The notes beneath the pieces were generated by a model that worked only from the letters and a program-made list of their open reading frames with translations, made no database searches and was not told the DNA's origin. 64,000 nt of DNA from Streptomyces actinomycinicus (GTDB lineage: Bacteria > Actinomycetota > Actinomycetes > Streptomycetales > Streptomycetaceae): NCBI RefSeq assembly GCF_016741775.1, contig NZ_JAERRK010000020.1:62001-126000 (forward strand), given 5' to 3'. Positions 15,727 through 25,507 of this stretch are shown piece by piece (the first letter of the stretch is position 1; each line of letters opens with the position of its first letter). A program made the translations under genes and the position numbers.

Positions 15727-17864
15727 ACCCCACCAGACGCACCGTCCTGATCGCCGCCACCGCGGCCGCCCTCGCCCCGTCGCTTCCCGCGGCGGCGGCC
15801 CCGCGAACCGCCGCCGCGACCCCGCCGTACGCCTCGTACTGGTACCCGGACTCGTTCCCCTCCGGCAGCCCCGGCCCCGGCATCACCTGGCGCAGCCTGA
15901 AGGCCTGGCGCGCGGACGACGACCCCGACCTCGCCTTCAACGCCGCCGCCGTGCCGCTCGCCGCCCGCTTCACCCCGACCCCCGCCAACACCACCGCCCG
16001 CGGCGGCCAGGCCCGCGTCCAGGCACTGGTCTCCTTCGGCCCCACCTCCCTCAACCCCTCCCAGGGCTCCGCCACCGCCGACTACTACGCCCTGACCCAC
16101 TGGGCGTACCTGGACGAGCTGGTCTTCTGGGGCGGCTCGGCCGGCGAGGGCCTCGTCCTCGCACCCAACGCGCCGGTCGTGGACGCGGCCCACCGGCACG
16201 GCGTCCCCGTCCTCGGCACCGTCTTCCTGCCACCGGTGGCCTACGGCGGGCAGCTCCAGTGGACCCGCGACCTGGTGCAGAAGGACGCCTCCGGGCACTA
16301 CCCGCTCGCCGCCCAGCTCGTCGCCGTCGCCGCCGCGTACGGCTTCGACGGCTGGTTCCTGAACGCCGAGACGAACGGCGGCAACAGCGCGCTCGGCACG
16401 GCCGTGCTCGGCTTCCTCAAGGAGCTGAAGGCGCTCGCGGCGGCCCGGGGACAGCGGGTGACCTGGTACGACGCGCTGACCGTGAACGGCACGGTCAGCT
16501 GGCAGGGCGCCTTGAACAGCCAGAACCAGGCGTTCTTCGGGACCGCCGACGACATGTTCGTCGACTTCCGCTGGACCGCGGCCACGCTCGCCTCGTCCGG
16601 CACCAGGGCGCAGCGGCTCGGGCGCAGCCGGTACGAGCTGTGGGCCGGCGTCGACGTCGAGTCGAACGGCTCCGGCACGAACGTGAACTGGGACGCGATC
16701 ATGCCGTCCGGGAAGCCGCACGTCACGTCGCTCGGCCTCTACCGGCCCGAGTGGACCCGCAACCACCTCCCCGCCGGCCGGCGCACCCCCGGGGACTTCC
16801 ACGCGGCCGACGACCGGTTCTGGACCGGACGGTCACCGGACCCGTCGCGGCCCGACGCGAGCGACCCGTGGCGGGCACCGGCGGTGTCGGTGGCGGACCG
16901 CTCGACGGTGACCTCGGTGCCGTTCGCGAGCGCGTTCAACACGGGGCACGGGCTGCGGTGGTACGAGGAGGGGGCCGTCGCCTCGGACGTACCCTGGAAC
17001 CACCTCGGGCTGCAGGACCGGCTGCCGTCGCGGCGGTGGGTCGTGCGGACGGCGGGGGAGCGGCCTGCGGTCGCCTTCGACTTCGCCGACGCGTGGCGGG
17101 GCGGGAGCAGTGTGCTGGTGACGGGCGGCCTGGAGCAGCCGGCGGTGCTGGACCTGTACGCGACCCGGCTGCCGATCGGTGCGGGCACGGTTGTCGAGCT
17201 GACGTATCGGACCGACGCTGGGGGTGTGAACGTCGAGCTGGCGGTGGCGACGGCGGAACCGGGCACGCCCGGGGCGACACCGCCGTACACGTATCTGGCT
17301 GTGAACTCGGTCAACACCGGCGCCGGCTCCGGCTCTGGCGGCGGTGGGGGTGTGGGGGAGGTGAACTCGGTGCGCGCGGGCGCCGCTGTGAACGCCGGCA
17401 ACACGGCTGCCGGCGTGAACTCCGCACATCCCGGCACCCGTGTGAAGTCGATCAACGGCTGGCAGACCGTGACCCTCCCGCTCACCGGCCTCTCCGGTAC
17501 GGTCCGCGCCCTCGGTGTCCGGCTCACCGCCACCGAAGGCCCGGTGCGCTGGCGGCTGGGCGGCATCGCCGTCCGGAACGCGATCACCACACCGGCCGCC
17601 CCCTCCGCCGCCCGCGTCACCGCGGCGAACGGCGGCGACCTCCGCCTCGCCTGGAACGCCGCCCCCGGTACCGTCCGCCACCACACCCTGCACCGTCTGC
17701 TCCCCGACGGCACCCGGCGCTTCCTCGGCGCCACCTGCCAGCGGGCGTACTTCCTCACCGGCCTCCGGCCCGAGCAGGGCGAACAGGCGGCACGGTTCGA
17801 AGTGCGTGCGGTAGGGGAGCTGTACACCTCGTCGGCCCCCGCGGCCGTCACGCACCCCTGGTAA
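15723..17864 (+). CDS. GH85 endo-beta-N-acetylglucosaminidase
   Basis: A 713-residue secreted enzyme cutting the GlcNAc-GlcNAc core of N-glycans. The N-terminus has a TAT-like TRRT followed by a hydrophobic AAATAAALAPSLPAAAAP signal. The GH85 catalytic motif is GFDGWFLNAE, with Asn214 and Glu216 as the transition-state-stabilising and acid pair of substrate-assisted catalysis. After the barrel come a beta-sandwich carbohydrate-binding-like domain (~375-620) and a fibronectin-III-like end (AARVTAANGGDLRLAWN). The sandwich is split by a Gly/Ser/Asn/Ala-rich insert at about 527-580 (DNA 17300-17460). GTG start overlaps the GH5 stop (GTGA), so translation is coupled. It would generate the free high-mannose glycan for the importer encoded just upstream. 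Confidence 0.9.
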   Translation: MNPTRRTVLIAATAAALAPSLPAAAAPRTAAATPPYASYWYPDSFPSGSPGPGITWRSLKAWRADDDPDLAFNAAAVPLAARFTPTPANTTARGGQARVQALVSFGPTSLNPSQGSATADYYALTHWAYLDELVFWGGSAGEGLVLAPNAPVVDAAHRHGVPVLGTVFLPPVAYGGQLQWTRDLVQKDASGHYPLAAQLVAVAAAYGFDGWFLNAETNGGNSALGTAVLGFLKELKALAAARGQRVTWYDALTVNGTVSWQGALNSQNQAFFGTADDMFVDFRWTAATLASSGTRAQRLGRSRYELWAGVDVESNGSGTNVNWDAIMPSGKPHVTSLGLYRPEWTRNHLPAGRRTPGDFHAADDRFWTGRSPDPSRPDASDPWRAPAVSVADRSTVTSVPFASAFNTGHGLRWYEEGAVASDVPWNHLGLQDRLPSRRWVVRTAGERPAVAFDFADAWRGGSSVLVTGGLEQPAVLDLYATRLPIGAGTVVELTYRTDAGGVNVELAVATAEPGTPGATPPYTYLAVNSVNTGAGSGSGGGGGVGEVNSVRAGAAVNAGNTAAGVNSAHPGTRVKSINGWQTVTLPLTGLSGTVRALGVRLTATEGPVRWRLGGIAVRNAITTPAAPSAARVTAANGGDLRLAWNAAPGTVRHHTLHRLLPDGTRRFLGATCQRAYFLTGLRPEQGEQAARFEVRAVGELYTSSAPAAVTHPW

Positions 17865-17909
17865 CGATCCGCGCAGTCCCGATTCCGACGCAGCAACGGA
17901 GCACCCCGC

Positions 17910-20900
17910 ATGCATGACGACCGCACTCTGGTGGAAGCCCGCCTCAGGCGCGTCCTCGACGAGCGCATCCGCCCTGCCGTGTACCCCGAGTCCGTGCCGC
18001 TGGAGGTAGCGGTGTGGCACGCGCCCGGCGAGCCCGTGCCGGTCGCGGAAGGGCTCGCCGCCGAGCCCCAGCCGATCGCGGTCGGCGCCCGGTGGGGTGC
18101 TCCCTGGGGCACCAGCTGGTTCCGGGTGACCGGTACCGTCCCCGGGTCATGGGCCGGGAAGACCGTCGAGGCGCTGCTCGACCTCGGCTTCGACGAGAAC
18201 ATGCCCGGCTTCCAGTGCGAGGGCCTGGTCTACCGGCCCGACGGCACCCCGGTGAAGGGCCTCAACCCGCGCAACCAGTGGGTACGCATCGGCGCGCCCG
18301 TCGCGGGCGGCGAAGAAGTGCGCCTGCACATCGAGGCCGCCTCCAACCCGGTCATCCTCGACTACCACCCCTTCCGCCCCACCTGGCTCGGCGACAAGGA
18401 CACCGCCGGGCGGGAACCGCAGTACACGCTCACCCGCATGGACCTCGCGGTCCTCGACGAGACCGTGTGGCAGCTGGTGCTGGACCTGGAGGTGCTCGGC
18501 GAGCTGATGGCCGAGCTTCCGGCGGACTCGGCACGCCGCCACGACATCCTGCGCGCCGTCGAACGCGCCCTGGACGCCGTCGATCTCCAGGACGTGGGCG
18601 GTACGGCCGGCCGGGCGCGGGCCCGGCTGACCGAGGTGCTCGCAGCACCGGCCGTGCCGTCCGCGCACCGGATCAGCGCCGTCGGGCACGCGCACATCGA
18701 CTCGGCATGGCTGTGGCCGCTGCGCGAGACCGTCCGCAAGGTCGCCCGTACGGCGTCCAACATGACCGCGCTCGTCGAGGACGAGCCGGAGTTCGTGTTC
18801 GCCATGTCCCAGGCGCAGCAGTGGGCCTGGGTCAAGGAGCACCGGCCCGAGGTGTGGGCGCGGGTGAAGAAGGCCGTGGCGGACGGGCGGTTCGTGCCGG
18901 CCGGCGGGATGTGGGTGGAGTCGGACACCAACATGCCCGGCTCGGAGGCGATGGCCCGCCAGTTCGTGCACGGAAAACGGTTCTTCCTCGACGAGTTCGG
19001 CATCGAGAACGAGGAGGCCTGGCTGCCCGACACCTTCGGCTTCGCCGCGGGCCTGCCGCAGATCATCAGGGCGGCCGGCTCCAAGTGGCTGCTGACGCAG
19101 AAGATCTCGTGGTCGCAGACCAACAAGTTCCCCCACCACACCTTCCACTGGGAAGGCATCGACGGCACCCGGATCTTCACGCACTTCCCGCCCGTGGACA
19201 CCTACAACTGCTCCATGAGGGGCAGCGAACTCGCCCACGCGGCCCGCAACTTCAAGGACAAGGGCCACGCCCGGCACTCCCTCGCGCCCACCGGCTGGGG
19301 TGACGGGGGCGGCGGCACCACCCGCGAGATGGTCGCCAGGGCGGCCCGGCTGCGCGACCTCGAAGGCTCCGCCACCGTGGTCTGGGAGACGCCCCGCGCG
19401 TTCTTCGAGAAGGCCGAGGCCGAGTATCCCGAACCGCCCGTCTGGGTCGGCGAGCTGTACCTCGAACTGCACCGCGCCACCCTCACCAGCCAGGCGAGGA
19501 CCAAGCAGGGCAACCGGCGCAGCGAACACCTGCTGCGCGAGGCCGAGCTGTGGGCGGCCACCGCGGCCGTGCGCACCGGATTCCCGTACCCGTACGAGGA
19601 GCTGGACCGCATCTGGAAGACGGTCCTGCTGCACCAGTTCCACGACATCCTGCCCGGCTCGTCCATCGCCTGGGTGCACCGCGAGGCCCGGGCGACGTAC
19701 GACCGGCTGGCCGCCGAACTGACCGCGGTCGTCGAGGGCGCCCAGCGTGCGCTGGCCGGCGAGGGCCCCACGCCCCTGCTCTTCAACGCGGCCCCGCACG
19801 CCCGCCACGGCGTCCCGGCCGGCGGCGCCGCCACCCCGGCCGGGGCCGGCGGCACCACGGTCGAGGGCCGCGAGGGCGGCGGGTTCACGATGGACAACGG
19901 CCTGCTGCGGATCACCGTCGACTCCCGTGGCCTGGTCGTCTCGGCCTACGACCCCGCCGCCGACCGCGAGACCGTCGCCCCCGGCGCGGCCGCGAACCTG
20001 CTCCAGCTCCACCCAGACTTCCCGAACATGTGGGACGCCTGGGACGTCGACTCCTTCTACCGCAACACCGTCACTGATCTCACCGATGCCGAGTCGGTCA
20101 CGGCCGGCGAGGACGGCACGTCGGTGCGGATCGTCCGGGCCTTCGGCTCGTCGCGCGTCACCCAGGTGCTGTCACTGCCGCCGGGGGAGCGGCGGCTGGA
20201 CATCGACACCGAGGTCGACTGGCACGAGACGGAGAAGTTCCTGAAGCTCGCCTTCCCGCTCGACCTGCACGCCGAACGGTACGCGTCCGAGACCCAGTTC
20301 GGGCACGCCTTCCGTCCCACCCACACCAACACCTCCTGGGAGGCGGCCAAGTTCGAGGCCTGCAACCACCGCTTCGTCCAACTGGAGGAACCGGGCTGGG
20401 GCGTGGCGGTCGTCAACGACTCGACGTACGGCCACGACGTGACCCGCAGGGTGCGAGGGGACGGTGACCGCGGCACGACGACGACGGTCCGGGTGTCGCT
20501 GTTGCGTGCCCCGCGCTTCCCCGACCCGGAGACCGACCAGGGCGTCCACCGCTTCCGGCACGCCCTGGTCCCCGGTGCCTCCGTGGCCGACGCGGTCCGC
20601 GAGGGCTGGCGGATCAACCTGCCGGAACGGCGGACGACCGGTGCCCGGGCGGTGGCCCCGCTGGTCACGGTGGACGACGACGCGGTCGTGATCACGGCCG
20701 TGAAGCTCGCCGACGACGGCAGTGGGGACGTGGTCGTCCGCTTCCACGAGGCCCACGGCGGCCGGGCCCGGGCGACCCTGACGGCCGGCTTCGCATTCGC
20801 CGACGTCACGGTGACGGACCTGCTGGAACGGCCGGCCGCCGGCGCCGAGCCGCCGGAGCGCGAGGACGACCGGATCACCGTGCGTCTGCGGCCGTTCGAA

Positions 20901-20930
20901 CTGAGGACGCTGCGGCTGCGCAGGCACTGA
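17910..20930 (+). CDS. GH38 alpha-mannosidase
   Basis: A 1006-residue enzyme that hydrolyses alpha-linked mannose, zinc dependent. HAHIDSAWLWP (His260, His262, Asp264) is the metal site and Asp374 in PDTFGF is the nucleophile. An N-terminal beta domain precedes the catalytic barrel, and a long C-terminal beta region begins near residue 640. There is no signal peptide, so it is cytoplasmic. The ATG start follows GCAACGGAG. It is the last gene of the LacI-controlled run, 45 bp after GH85, and is followed by a G-rich non-coding stretch. It is expected to remove outer alpha-mannoses from imported glycans so that the GH5 enzyme can finish the core. Confidence 0.93.
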   Translation: MHDDRTLVEARLRRVLDERIRPAVYPESVPLEVAVWHAPGEPVPVAEGLAAEPQPIAVGARWGAPWGTSWFRVTGTVPGSWAGKTVEALLDLGFDENMPGFQCEGLVYRPDGTPVKGLNPRNQWVRIGAPVAGGEEVRLHIEAASNPVILDYHPFRPTWLGDKDTAGREPQYTLTRMDLAVLDETVWQLVLDLEVLGELMAELPADSARRHDILRAVERALDAVDLQDVGGTAGRARARLTEVLAAPAVPSAHRISAVGHAHIDSAWLWPLRETVRKVARTASNMTALVEDEPEFVFAMSQAQQWAWVKEHRPEVWARVKKAVADGRFVPAGGMWVESDTNMPGSEAMARQFVHGKRFFLDEFGIENEEAWLPDTFGFAAGLPQIIRAAGSKWLLTQKISWSQTNKFPHHTFHWEGIDGTRIFTHFPPVDTYNCSMRGSELAHAARNFKDKGHARHSLAPTGWGDGGGGTTREMVARAARLRDLEGSATVVWETPRAFFEKAEAEYPEPPVWVGELYLELHRATLTSQARTKQGNRRSEHLLREAELWAATAAVRTGFPYPYEELDRIWKTVLLHQFHDILPGSSIAWVHREARATYDRLAAELTAVVEGAQRALAGEGPTPLLFNAAPHARHGVPAGGAATPAGAGGTTVEGREGGGFTMDNGLLRITVDSRGLVVSAYDPAADRETVAPGAAANLLQLHPDFPNMWDAWDVDSFYRNTVTDLTDAESVTAGEDGTSVRIVRAFGSSRVTQVLSLPPGERRLDIDTEVDWHETEKFLKLAFPLDLHAERYASETQFGHAFRPTHTNTSWEAAKFEACNHRFVQLEEPGWGVAVVNDSTYGHDVTRRVRGDGDRGTTTTVRVSLLRAPRFPDPETDQGVHRFRHALVPGASVADAVREGWRINLPERRTTGARAVAPLVTVDDDAVVITAVKLADDGSGDVVVRFHEAHGGRARATLTAGFAFADVTVTDLLERPAAGAEPPEREDDRITVRLRPFELRTLRLRRH

Positions 20931-21143
20931 CCGCGGGGCGGCGGGGCGGCGGCGAGCGGCAGGACGGCCGGGAGGCGGTGGACAGCAGCGGGCCGGGGGG
21001 ACGGCTGGCGGGTGGCGGGACGGCTGCCGGGCGGGGCCGCGGCGCCGGCCGGGAGGCCGCCGGCCGCCGAGCCGGGCCCGCGGCCATTCCTCGAAGGCGC
21101 CGCCACCGCCGTCCACGCTCTGGGAAGCGGACACAATGACGGC

Positions 21144-21695
21144 ATGACCGATCATCAGAACACCGCTGCCGGACGACCGTTGCTGCGCCGGGCCCAGGAC
21201 GGCGAACTCATCGACGTGGCCGGTGTCGGGCACTTCTTCCGGCTCACCGGCGAGCACACGGGCGGGCGCTTCGCCTTCGAGGAGTTCACCCTCGCGCCCG
21301 GCGTCGTCGGTGCCCGCCCACATGTGCACGACGCTCACGACGAGTACTTCTACGTCCTGGAGGGCGAGTTGACGCTGCACGACGGAGACGGCGAGGTGAC
21401 GGCCGGCCCCGGAGACCTGCTCGCCGCCACCCGGGGCACCCCGCACGGCTACCGCAACGCGGGCCCGGTCCCGGCACGCGCACTGTGCCTCTACACCCCG
21501 GCCGGCTACGAGAACTACTTCCGCGAGGTGCACGCCGCCGTCGGCGCCGGGGCCGAGGTGACCGACGAGCTGCTGGCCGAGTTCCGCAGCGGCCACCGGA
21601 CCCGGTCGCACCCGGTGAAGACTGGCGGTGACGGTGCCCTGAAGACCACGGTCACGGCCGCGGACCAGCCCCAGCCCCAGCCCCAGCACCCGTAG
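21144..21695 (+). CDS. Cupin-domain protein
   Basis: A 183-residue single-domain cupin. Motif 1 appears as PHVHDAHDEYFYVLEGE (metal His, His and Glu) and motif 2 as GDLLAATRGTPHGYRN. This suggests a metal-binding barrel used as an enzyme or sugar sensor. The ATG at 21144 is chosen because upstream codons are G/C-rich with no family-like sequence; an overlapping ATG at 21136 is out of frame. No strong ribosome binding site is present. The C-terminus is a PQPQPQ tail. It lies 213 bp after GH38 on the same strand; a role with the glycan locus is possible but not shown. Confidence 0.82.
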   Translation: MTDHQNTAAGRPLLRRAQDGELIDVAGVGHFFRLTGEHTGGRFAFEEFTLAPGVVGARPHVHDAHDEYFYVLEGELTLHDGDGEVTAGPGDLLAATRGTPHGYRNAGPVPARALCLYTPAGYENYFREVHAAVGAGAEVTDELLAEFRSGHRTRSHPVKTGGDGALKTTVTAADQPQPQPQHP

Positions 21696-21719
21696 CCCGC
21701 AGCCGCGCACCGGCGCCGC

Positions 21720-23225
21720 TCACGGCCTCTGCACCGCCCCCGCCAGCCGCGTGGGCGGCAGGTACTCCCGGACGTACGTCCGCTCCCAGCACGCCCCCGT
21801 CTCCCGCCACTCCCGCCAGCTCGTGTACCGGTACCGGAACAGCCGCGCCCGTACATAACGCGGCGGGGTGTCCGGCGGGAACGGGGAGCGGCGGAGCAGC
21901 TTCAGTGTGTCGCGGTCGTTCTCCAGGAGGCGTTCCACCAGCCCGCCGAACCACTCCCCGGCGTAGGCGGGCGACAGCGCCGCGAACCACATCAGCCAGT
22001 CCAGGCGCAGGTGGTACGGGGCGAACTGGCGCGGCCAGTGCCGGGGATCGCCGGGCTTGCCCTTGAACGCGTACTCGCGCCAGTCGGAGTCCTCGCGCGC
22101 GGTGTCGTCCAGTGTGCCCTCGACCACCACCTCGTAGCGGACACGGCTGACGCTGCCGAACGCACCGTAGGTGTTGACCAGGTGCAGCGGGTCGAAGGAG
22201 CGGTTCATGACCTGGCGGCGGGAGATCATGTTCACCACCGGGCGGTGGCTCAGGAAGAGCAGCAGTGCGGCCACCGCGAGGACCACGACCTCGTACCACA
22301 GCGGCGCCGCCGGCCCGGACGGGGCCGACGCGGGCAGCCGCAGCGCGGGCAGGGCCAGCACGATGGTGATCCAGTTCAGCCACGAGAAGTTGCCGGAGAG
22401 CACCAGCCACAGCTGGGTGACGATCATCAGGGCGGCGGCGGCCGAGGCGACCGGCTGCGGGGTGAACAGCAGGACCGGTACGACCAGCTGGGTGACGTGG
22501 TTGGCGGCGACCTCGACCCGGTGCAGCGGCTTCGGCAGGTGGTGGAAGAACCAGCTCAGCGGGCCCGGCATCGGCTGGGTCTCGTGGTGGTAGTACAGAC
22601 AGGTCAGCTTGCGCCAGCAGGCGTCGCCCCGCAGCTTGATCAGTCCGGCACCGAACTCGACCCGGAACAGGATCCAGCGCACCAGGAACAGTACGACGAC
22701 CGGCGGCGCGACCTCGTCGTTGCCGAGGAACGCCGCCAGGAACCCCGTCTCCAGCAGCAGTGACTCCCAGCCGAAGGCGTACCACGTCTGGCCCACGTTG
22801 ACGATCGACAGGTACAGCGCCCACGGCACCAGCCACAGCAGGATTCCCGCCCACAGCGGCAGTGCCGAGTCCGCCCCGGCGAGCAGGGCCGCCGAAACCG
22901 CGCAGCCGGCCCATGCGCAGGCCGCGAAGAAGCGGTCCGAGTAGTGCAGCTGGAACAGGCTCGGGGCCCGCCCGAACCGCACCCGGGCCGTGAAGCGCGG
23001 GATCGGGAGCATGCCGCGCTCGCCCAGCAGGGCCCGGAACTGCAGGGCCGCCGTCAGGAACGCGACCAGGTACACGGCGGCCAGGGCCCGCTGGAACACC
23101 AGCCGGCTCAGCCAGTAGTCGGGTGCGGTGAACCACTCCACGGCTGTGCGCGCCCTCCTGTGCGGCTCTGTGCTCGCCGCTCTCGTCACGACGGTTCCCG
23201 AGTTGCCAGCCGGAGGTGCTGCCAT
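21720..23225 (-). CDS. Lipase maturation factor (LMF)-family membrane protein
   Basis: About 501 residues with roughly six to eight hydrophobic segments after a WFTAPDYWLSRLVFQRALA start. The conserved LMF core is visible: VGQTWYAFGWESLLLETGFLA, RWILFRVEFGAGLIKLRGD and the CWRKLTCLYYHHETQPMP block. The C-terminal half is a soluble beta region (FGSVSRVRYEVVVEGT). Vertebrate LMF1 helps lipases fold in the ER; the role of bacterial members is unknown. ATG at 23225 has a better spaced G-run than the GTG at 23231. It converges on the cupin gene with a 24-bp gap and is divergent from the PP2C gene. Function is not predictable beyond the family. Confidence 0.85.
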   Translation of the reverse strand: MAAPPAGNSGTVVTRAASTEPHRRARTAVEWFTAPDYWLSRLVFQRALAAVYLVAFLTAALQFRALLGERGMLPIPRFTARVRFGRAPSLFQLHYSDRFFAACAWAGCAVSAALLAGADSALPLWAGILLWLVPWALYLSIVNVGQTWYAFGWESLLLETGFLAAFLGNDEVAPPVVVLFLVRWILFRVEFGAGLIKLRGDACWRKLTCLYYHHETQPMPGPLSWFFHHLPKPLHRVEVAANHVTQLVVPVLLFTPQPVASAAAALMIVTQLWLVLSGNFSWLNWITIVLALPALRLPASAPSGPAAPLWYEVVVLAVAALLLFLSHRPVVNMISRRQVMNRSFDPLHLVNTYGAFGSVSRVRYEVVVEGTLDDTAREDSDWREYAFKGKPGDPRHWPRQFAPYHLRLDWLMWFAALSPAYAGEWFGGLVERLLENDRDTLKLLRRSPFPPDTPPRYVRARLFRYRYTSWREWRETGACWERTYVREYLPPTRLAGAVQRP

Positions 23226-23367
23226 GCCCACCCCGGGCTTTCATCACCCACAGTGAGGCAATGTGGCGGGGACGGACACCCGGTGTGATCTCCCTGCGGT
23301 GGCCTCGCCAGGCACGATGCTCGCCGATGAGGTCGAATAATCGGGCGAATGCTGGCAAGGTGGGCCC

Positions 23368-25452
23368 ATGGCCGATCGGGGAGCTAGCTCCCTGTCACTC
23401 CCGGAGGACTGGCCCGCCCACCCGGACCCGATCCTCGCGCTCAACCGCATGGGCAGCTTCGACTGGGATCTGGACGCCGGTCTCTTCCACATGGACGCCC
23501 GGGCCTTCGAGGTGTTCGACATCCGTCCCGAGGAGTACGACGGCCGTCCCGAGTCCCTGGCCGTAAGGGTGCCGCCTCCCGAGGCGGCCCGGGTCGACGC
23601 GGTGGTCGCCCGCGCGATCAAGGACGGCAGCGAGAACTACGGCACCTACTTCCGCATCCGCTGCCGCGACGGAACCCCGCGCTGGACCCACACCCAGGGC
23701 TACATCCGGCGCGACGAGTCGGGACGGCCGCGCAGGGTCGTCGGCATCGTCCGTGACGCCACGGAGGAACTCGCCGACAGCGCATCCCGCCGCCTCCGGG
23801 CCGCCCAGGACGAGGCCTTCCGCCAGCAGACCGGCGTCGTCCAGGTCATCGCGGCCGCCCTCGCCCACGCCCGCAGCACCCAGGACGTCATCGACGTCCT
23901 CAAGGACACCCACGGCGTCCGCCACCTCGGCGCGGCCAGCCTGGTGATGGGACTGGTCGAGGCGGGCCGGATCCGGCTGATCGCCGAGGGCCCCGCCGAC
24001 AGCTTCGTCCCCGGGACCAGGGTCACCCGGATCGACGAGCCGTACCCGATGAGCGAGGTCGTCCGCACCCTCAGTCCCCGGTTCATCGAGTCCCCGGAGG
24101 AGTTCGCCGACAGCTACCCGGTCCTCTGGCCCCGTCTCTCGGATCTGCACGTCACCTCGGCCGCCTACCTGCCCCTGATCGCCCAGGCCCGCCCGATCGG
24201 CGCGATGGGCCTCCTCTACGCGGACCGGCGCGGCTTCTCGGCCGAGGAGCGAGCCGTCCTGGTCGCGCTCGGCAGCACCATCGCGCAGAGCCTGCAGCGG
24301 GCCATGCTCTACGAGCAGGAGAAGGACCTCGCCCAGGGCCTCCAGCAGGCCATGCTGCCGCGCACCATCCCCAGCGTCCGCGGCGCCGACATCGCCGTCC
24401 GCTACCGCTCGGCCGCCCTGGGCCGGGACATCGGCGGCGACTGGTACGACCTGATCCCGCTGCCCGGGGGCACACCCTCCCGGGGAGGCCGGGTCGGCGC
24501 GGTCATCGGTGACGTACAGGGGCACGACACACACGCCGCCGCCGTCATGGGGCAGCTGCGGATCGTGCTGCGCGCCTACGCCGCCGAGGGCCACACCCCG
24601 GCCACCGTCATGGCCCGTGCCTCCGTCTTCCTGCACGAACTGGACACCGACCGGTTCGCCACCTGCCTGTACGCCGAGGCCGACCTGTCCACCGGAGTCG
24701 TCCAGGTGGTCCGCGCCGGGCACATCGACCCGCTGGTCCGCAACGGCGACGGCAGCTGCCGCCGGGTGCCCGTCGAGGGCGGTCTGCCACTCGGCCTGTC
24801 CGCCGAGTTCGGGCGGCTGGAGTACCCCGTCTCCACCCTCGAACTCGATCCCGGGCACACCCTCCTGCTGTGCACCGACGGACTCGTCGAGCAGCCCGGC
24901 GCCGACCTCGACGACGGCATGCGCAGCCTCGCGGCCCTGATCTGCGGCGGCCCCGAGGAGGTGCGCGACCTCGCCGACCGGCTGATCCAGGCGGCGGAGG
25001 AGCAGGGCGGTGAGGACGACGTGGCCCTGCTCCTGCTGCGCCGCCGCGTCCCGGAGGCCGCGCGGCCCGGCGGCCGGCTCCAGCAGCACGTGGCGCCCGG
25101 CGACCCGGAGGCCCTCACCCAGGCCCGGCACATGATCCGTGCCGCCGTCCGCTCCTGGGGCGCCCGGGACCGCGCCGACGAGATCGAACTGGTCGCCGAC
25201 GAGCTGACCACCAACGCCCTGATGCACACCGAGGGCTCCGCGATCGTGACCCTGCGGGCCCTGCACGGCCACGACCGCAGACTGCGCATCGAGGTCGAGG
25301 ACTCCTCCAGCGCCCTGCCGCGCCGCCGTGAGGCGGGGGAGGACGGCGTCTCCGGACGCGGCCTGCTGCTCGTGGAACGGCTCGCCGACAACTGGGGCGT
25401 GGAGGCACGGGGCGGCGGCAAGGCGGTGTGGTGCGAGTTCCGGGTGCCGTAG
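23368..25452 (+). CDS. PAS-GAF-PP2C (SpoIIE-type) phosphatase with C-terminal HATPase domain
   Basis: A 694-residue signalling protein. Residues ~20-135 are a PAS domain (MGSFDWDLDAGLFHMD to VVGIVRDAT). About 155-320 is GAF. About 335-560 is a SpoIIE/RsbU-type PPM phosphatase with DIGGDWYD and GDVQGHD metal aspartates and a C-terminal CTDGL. About 580-690 is an anti-sigma-kinase-like HATPase (DELTTNALMHTEG, GRGLLLVERLAD). It probably dephosphorylates an anti-anti-sigma factor and may also phosphorylate or bind one, linking a sensed signal to sigma-B-type factors. Such proteins are abundant in Streptomyces. No partner gene is adjacent, so its target is unknown. Confidence 0.92.
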   Translation: MADRGASSLSLPEDWPAHPDPILALNRMGSFDWDLDAGLFHMDARAFEVFDIRPEEYDGRPESLAVRVPPPEAARVDAVVARAIKDGSENYGTYFRIRCRDGTPRWTHTQGYIRRDESGRPRRVVGIVRDATEELADSASRRLRAAQDEAFRQQTGVVQVIAAALAHARSTQDVIDVLKDTHGVRHLGAASLVMGLVEAGRIRLIAEGPADSFVPGTRVTRIDEPYPMSEVVRTLSPRFIESPEEFADSYPVLWPRLSDLHVTSAAYLPLIAQARPIGAMGLLYADRRGFSAEERAVLVALGSTIAQSLQRAMLYEQEKDLAQGLQQAMLPRTIPSVRGADIAVRYRSAALGRDIGGDWYDLIPLPGGTPSRGGRVGAVIGDVQGHDTHAAAVMGQLRIVLRAYAAEGHTPATVMARASVFLHELDTDRFATCLYAEADLSTGVVQVVRAGHIDPLVRNGDGSCRRVPVEGGLPLGLSAEFGRLEYPVSTLELDPGHTLLLCTDGLVEQPGADLDDGMRSLAALICGGPEEVRDLADRLIQAAEEQGGEDDVALLLLRRRVPEAARPGGRLQQHVAPGDPEALTQARHMIRAAVRSWGARDRADEIELVADELTTNALMHTEGSAIVTLRALHGHDRRLRIEVEDSSSALPRRREAGEDGVSGRGLLLVERLADNWGVEARGGGKAVWCEFRVP

Positions 25453-25507
25453 GGCCGGCCCGTGCGGAACGCGGGGCGTTGCCGGTGCCGGGTGGCACTC
25501 TGTACGT

